From: JBEKJU01 sp050011095
GTDB lineage: Bacteria; Desulfobacterota; Syntrophorhabdia; Syntrophorhabdales; WCHB1-27
Length of the DNA stretch: 8,547 bases
Direction of reading: 5' to 3'
Assembly (NCBI GenBank): GCA_050011095.1
Contig: JBEKJU010000145.1
Coordinates: 1 to 8,547 of the forward strand
Shown: in pieces, positions 5,842 to 8,547 of the stretch
How the letters are laid out: every line of letters begins with the position of its first letter
How positions within the stretch are numbered: the first letter of the stretch is position 1
Made by a program: the position numbers and the translations under genes
The notes under the pieces: model-generated
The model's input: the letters and a program-made list of their open reading frames with translations, nothing else
Database searches by the model: none
What the model was told of the DNA's origin: nothing

Positions 5842-7683
5842 ATGTCTGATGTCGACCAGCCATCTTCTGCGATTGGATCCCGCGACGTTGACGACCTCTC
5901 GGGCGACCTGATTAACCGCGAGCAACTCAGGCTAATCGAAGCCGTTCACAGGGGCTTTCTCTATCAACACCTTTACGCGGTTGGGTGTTTGCTGACATTG
6001 GCGGCCGCCGGAGGGTCCTCGGTAAGGGTCGAACGAGACGAGGACATTGAAGTCGTGCTGCAGGATGTGACAGTGTACCTTCAGATTAAAACGCGGGCCG
6101 GGATACTGCAACGAGCCGACGTCGCAGGAGCCTTGGTGCGATTCGACAAGATTAGACGCGAACATAGCTCCGGGAGAAGACCCGGCACGGCAGAATTCAG
6201 GATCGTCGCTAATTGTCCTCCCAGCGCATCCCTCCTTTCTGACCTGAATTCCTCAGCCTGGCCTTCCGATGTCCAAATTAGGTGGCCTGACGGCCCGGCA
6301 AAGGCGGAAGATGATCATCTACCGCCTCCATGGCCGGACTTGGCAGCGGCTATAGTGTGGTGTCGGGAGGCAGCGTTCACCGTTCCGTTCGCCGCAGTGA
6401 CACCTAAGACGCTTGTATGGAAACTTGCTGCCCTTGTTCTTTTTGCAGCCACAGGGTGTGATCAAGAACACCCCTCTCACACCTTCAACACGGCCGAATT
6501 ACCTCTTTTGTTCGAGCAGGTAATCGAGCAACTTCAAAAGTTTCCGTCTGTTCCGGACGATTACCGGCCCCAGAAGGAGGAGCCGGTTTTTGAATCGCAG
6601 AAACGCGTACGTATAATGATTGGCCTCTCAGGGGCAGGCAAGACTACATGGGCCGCCCAGGTTGCGCGACACTCTACTGCTCCCGCGGTCTACTTTGACG
6701 CTGGTGACACCCCTCCGTCTGCCGTGGCCAGTTCGCTGGCTCGCGAGTTGTCCGCACGTTTTCTATCCAAACGGGTTGGAGCCGTTGGTTCAGTTATTCT
6801 TCCCGCTTCCTCTGGCATGGAAATGCTTCGCGCCTTGGACCGCCGTATCGAAGAGACACCGGCCCCTGTTGTGGTGATCGACAACGCCCATCGTGTCGTG
6901 TCGCGTCATCTGTGTGAGATCGCAGAGGCGTGTTCTCACTTTCGATTCATATTGTTGGCGCAGCCCTGGCCAGCCCTGACGGAAACAGAAGCACTATTCG
7001 AGGAGGAGGGTGAATGGCTAAATGGCTGGGACGCCGATACGGTAGCTGCGGAATTCCATGACAGAGGTTGCAGGATCGATCCTCCGACTGCGGAGCGCTG
7101 GCGAATAACCACGGCTGGTATGCCTTTTTTCGTCAGAAATGCCGCACGTCTCACAGTCAAGCTTTCAGGAGGCGACTCTGCCCGGTTTCTCAAGGAGATT
7201 GATAGGGAGGCGCACACAACAGCGACCGCCCAAGAACTTGTCCTATCACGCGTCGTAGACGTTCTCGATCAAGACGCCAAAACGGCTCTGGCGATTTTGA
7301 GTTTGTGTGCGGCTCCCCTATCGCGCGAGGAGGTGGACGTTCTATTACGTGCACTTCCTGCACTTACTGATAAAGCGTGGGGCCGGGCTTTGCGCCAACT
7401 CTCGGCATACGGCATCCTTCAGAGCTTCTCGGATGGTCGCTTGAAGGTGCACAATGCTATGGGCATTCCCGCACGTTCTTTACAATCTGATTTGCCACCG
7501 GGTACCCTGCTGGCAGGTCAGACGGCACTCAGGGGCCTTCTGCTTGAATCGTTCCGAAAGGCTTTCGATTTCACTCGTTTCAGTGTGTGGCTAAGACTTT
7601 TACCCGCGACGGGAGGCCTTGAAGAGCTCGTCGGGATAGCTACTGAGGAATTTTCCATGAGATTGGCAACCCGGCTGATCTGA
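5842..7683 (+). CDS. PD-(D/E)XK (Cap4/DUF4297-like) nuclease - STAND ATPase, frameshifted before its C-terminal repeats
   Basis: ATG 5842 has RBS AAGGA (5829-5833) and an in-frame stop at 5836-5838 just upstream, so the start is firm. Domains in order: residues 35-125 show GFLYQHLYA (38-46), then VERDEDIEVV (63-72) and YLQIKTR (79-85), the helix plus D/E...QxK pattern of Cap4/DUF4297-type dsDNA nucleases (Asp68, Gln81, Lys83). Residues 255-455 are a P-loop STAND NTPase with Walker A GLSGAGKTT (261-269, Lys267), Walker B PVVVIDNAH (342-350, Asp347) and a sensor-like FILLAQPWP (369-377). Residues 465-545 form a winged helix (DAKTALAILSLCA, LRQLSAYGIL, GRLKVHNAM). The frame ends abruptly at TGA 7681-7683 after an unlikely tail (MRLATRLI), while TPR-like sequence continues in the -1 frame. 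Nuclease plus STAND plus repeats is the plan of Avs-type antiviral sensors: repeats bind an invader component, the ATPase oligomerises, and the nuclease cuts DNA. It could equally be another NLR-like defence branch. Confidence 0.85.
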   Translation: MSDVDQPSSAIGSRDVDDLSGDLINREQLRLIEAVHRGFLYQHLYAVGCLLTLAAAGGSSVRVERDEDIEVVLQDVTVYLQIKTRAGILQRADVAGALVRFDKIRREHSSGRRPGTAEFRIVANCPPSASLLSDLNSSAWPSDVQIRWPDGPAKAEDDHLPPPWPDLAAAIVWCREAAFTVPFAAVTPKTLVWKLAALVLFAATGCDQEHPSHTFNTAELPLLFEQVIEQLQKFPSVPDDYRPQKEEPVFESQKRVRIMIGLSGAGKTTWAAQVARHSTAPAVYFDAGDTPPSAVASSLARELSARFLSKRVGAVGSVILPASSGMEMLRALDRRIEETPAPVVVIDNAHRVVSRHLCEIAEACSHFRFILLAQPWPALTETEALFEEEGEWLNGWDADTVAAEFHDRGCRIDPPTAERWRITTAGMPFFVRNAARLTVKLSGGDSARFLKEIDREAHTTATAQELVLSRVVDVLDQDAKTALAILSLCAAPLSREEVDVLLRALPALTDKAWGRALRQLSAYGILQSFSDGRLKVHNAMGIPARSLQSDLPPGTLLAGQTALRGLLLESFRKAFDFTRFSVWLRLLPATGGLEELVGIATEEFSMRLATRLI

Positions 7684-8547
7684 AGGCGGTGCTGGAGGCG
7701 GCCGTTGAATCAGACGAACTTGATGACGAGAGCAAGTTTTGGACATTGGACGCGCTCGCCTTTTGGGACTGGCAGTCCGGGGAAAGAGGCGAAGGGTATT
7801 CGGGACGCCTCAGACAGATGGAGTCCATAATAGAGAAGGGGACACTGGGACATCGCGAGCGTCTATCGCTCGTTATGAAAAAAATGACGGAAGCGGCTAT
7901 CAAAAGTCGTGCGGAGGAGGTCGAAGGTGCGTTCCTAAGGGCCAAGACCTTCCTTTCCGGCGATCCCATGTTGGCCCGCCTTCTACGCTTCAACCATGCC
8001 GTCGCGTTGTTTCATTTGGGCCGTTATGTCGACGCTGAGCACGAAGCAGAGCTCCTTTATCTTGAGTATTACGACGTGCTTGGTCTCGACCCTGCTGATG
8101 TTGTCGCCGTGAACCCACCTGAAATTATCGCCAAGATTCACGGGGATTTTGAGGACCACCGGGATGATTTCAAGCATCTTGCCGATTGTTTGGACCTCTA
8201 CGCTATGTCTCGACATCAGCGTGGGTTACGGTCGGGCCTCGCCCGTCTGCATGCCATGAAGTTCTTTGTGATGGGCGGAGCCTACCGCTCGGCGGTGAGA
8301 GTGGGTCAAGACGCAGCCGACGAATTAATTGGCTATCGCGATCCAGAAGGGGCGTGTCAGATCATGGAAAATCAACTCCTCCCTCTCATCCGCCATTTCG
8401 GGCTGACAGAGAGCATGGTTCCGGTACGCGCCCAGTACGCCGTAATTCTTGCTCACTGCGGCCGTATCAGGGAGGCTCGGGACGAAATGGGGCGGATAAC
8501 GCCTTTCGCGGCATCCCTTACTCCAGAAGCACAAAGCGAGCTGCTGG
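7647..8547 (+). CDS. TPR-like sensor region of the STAND protein, -1 frame continuation (open to window end)
   Basis: The frame whose codons begin at multiples of three is open from 7647 (after TGA 7644-7646) to the last base, 300 codons without a stop, and clearly codes for protein. It begins IFHEIGNPADLKAVLEAAV, reading on naturally from LEELVGIATE in the upstream frame. It continues with FWTLDALAFWDW, then helix-turn-helix repeats of TPR type: LLRFNHAVALFHLGRYVDAEHEAE, GLARLHAMKFFVMGGAYRSAV and YAVILAHCGRIREARDEM. There is no credible independent start: the first GTG (7689) has only a badly spaced RBS and the first ATG (7818) lies inside the sequence. I therefore read it as the C-terminal part of the 5842 gene, separated by a one-base shift. 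It would be the ligand-sensing superhelix; its end lies beyond the window. Confidence 0.8.

Noticed and set aside
7647..7683. Programmed -1 frameshifting in the STAND gene
   Set aside because: No X-XXY-YYZ slippery heptamer is present in the overlap; GAA-TTT-T slips poorly, so an indel is the simpler reading.
1..8547. CRISPR arrays, tRNA genes, IS element ends
   Set aside because: No regularly spaced direct repeats, tRNA-like cloverleaf or transposase-like frame was seen on either strand by reading.

Overview
The window looks like accessory DNA from a moderately high-GC bacterium: a genomic island or integrative-element segment rather than a housekeeping region. There are no rRNA, tRNA, ribosomal or core metabolic genes. 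The content is the tail of an AbiEii-type toxin, several small uncharacterised proteins, an HD-domain protein, a stand-alone Spo11/topoisomerase VI-A-like protein, a Cys-rich mini-protein, and a large nuclease-STAND ATPase of the antiviral (Avs-like) kind. A Desulfobacterota-like host would fit the style of the genes, but that is a guess and nothing in the window fixes the taxon.

Layout. (1) 1-252 (+) is the 3' end of a gene whose product resembles the C-terminus of AbiEii/AbiGii nucleotidyltransferase toxins. (2) 310-1002 (-), convergent to it, encodes a basic, coiled-coil protein with its own sigma70-like promoter at 1045-1073. (3) 1003-1471 is a 469-base region with no convincing coding content and several hairpins, one of them terminator-like just before the next gene. 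(4) 1472-1837 (TTG start, strong RBS) and 1834-3033 form a translationally coupled pair (ATGA overlap): a small helical protein and an HD-domain protein with a complete set of metal-ligand candidates. (5) 3140-3916 and 3949-4185 form a second short operon: a winged-helix plus Toprim protein of the Spo11/TopoVI-A type, then a five-cysteine mini-protein. (6) 4186-4484 is non-coding and holds the best promoter in the window (TTGACG-N17-TATAAG, 4281-4309), followed by a leader of about 170 nt with two perfect 7-bp inverted repeats. (7) 4485-5597 is an all-helical 370-aa protein of unknown family. (8) 5842-7683 encodes a PD-(D/E)XK (Cap4/DUF4297-like) nuclease domain, a P-loop STAND ATPase and a winged helix. 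Its natural continuation, a TPR-like helical repeat region, lies in the -1 frame from 7647 and runs open to the window end at 8547, so the gene carries an apparent single-base frameshift near 7645-7655.

Functionally, the right half (4281 to the end) reads as a defence cargo module: promoter, structured leader, unknown helical protein, then a nuclease-ATPase-repeat protein whose architecture suggests sensing of an invader followed by nucleic-acid cleavage. The left half reads as mobile-element accessory genes. Whether the 370-aa protein and the STAND protein work together is an inference from adjacency only.
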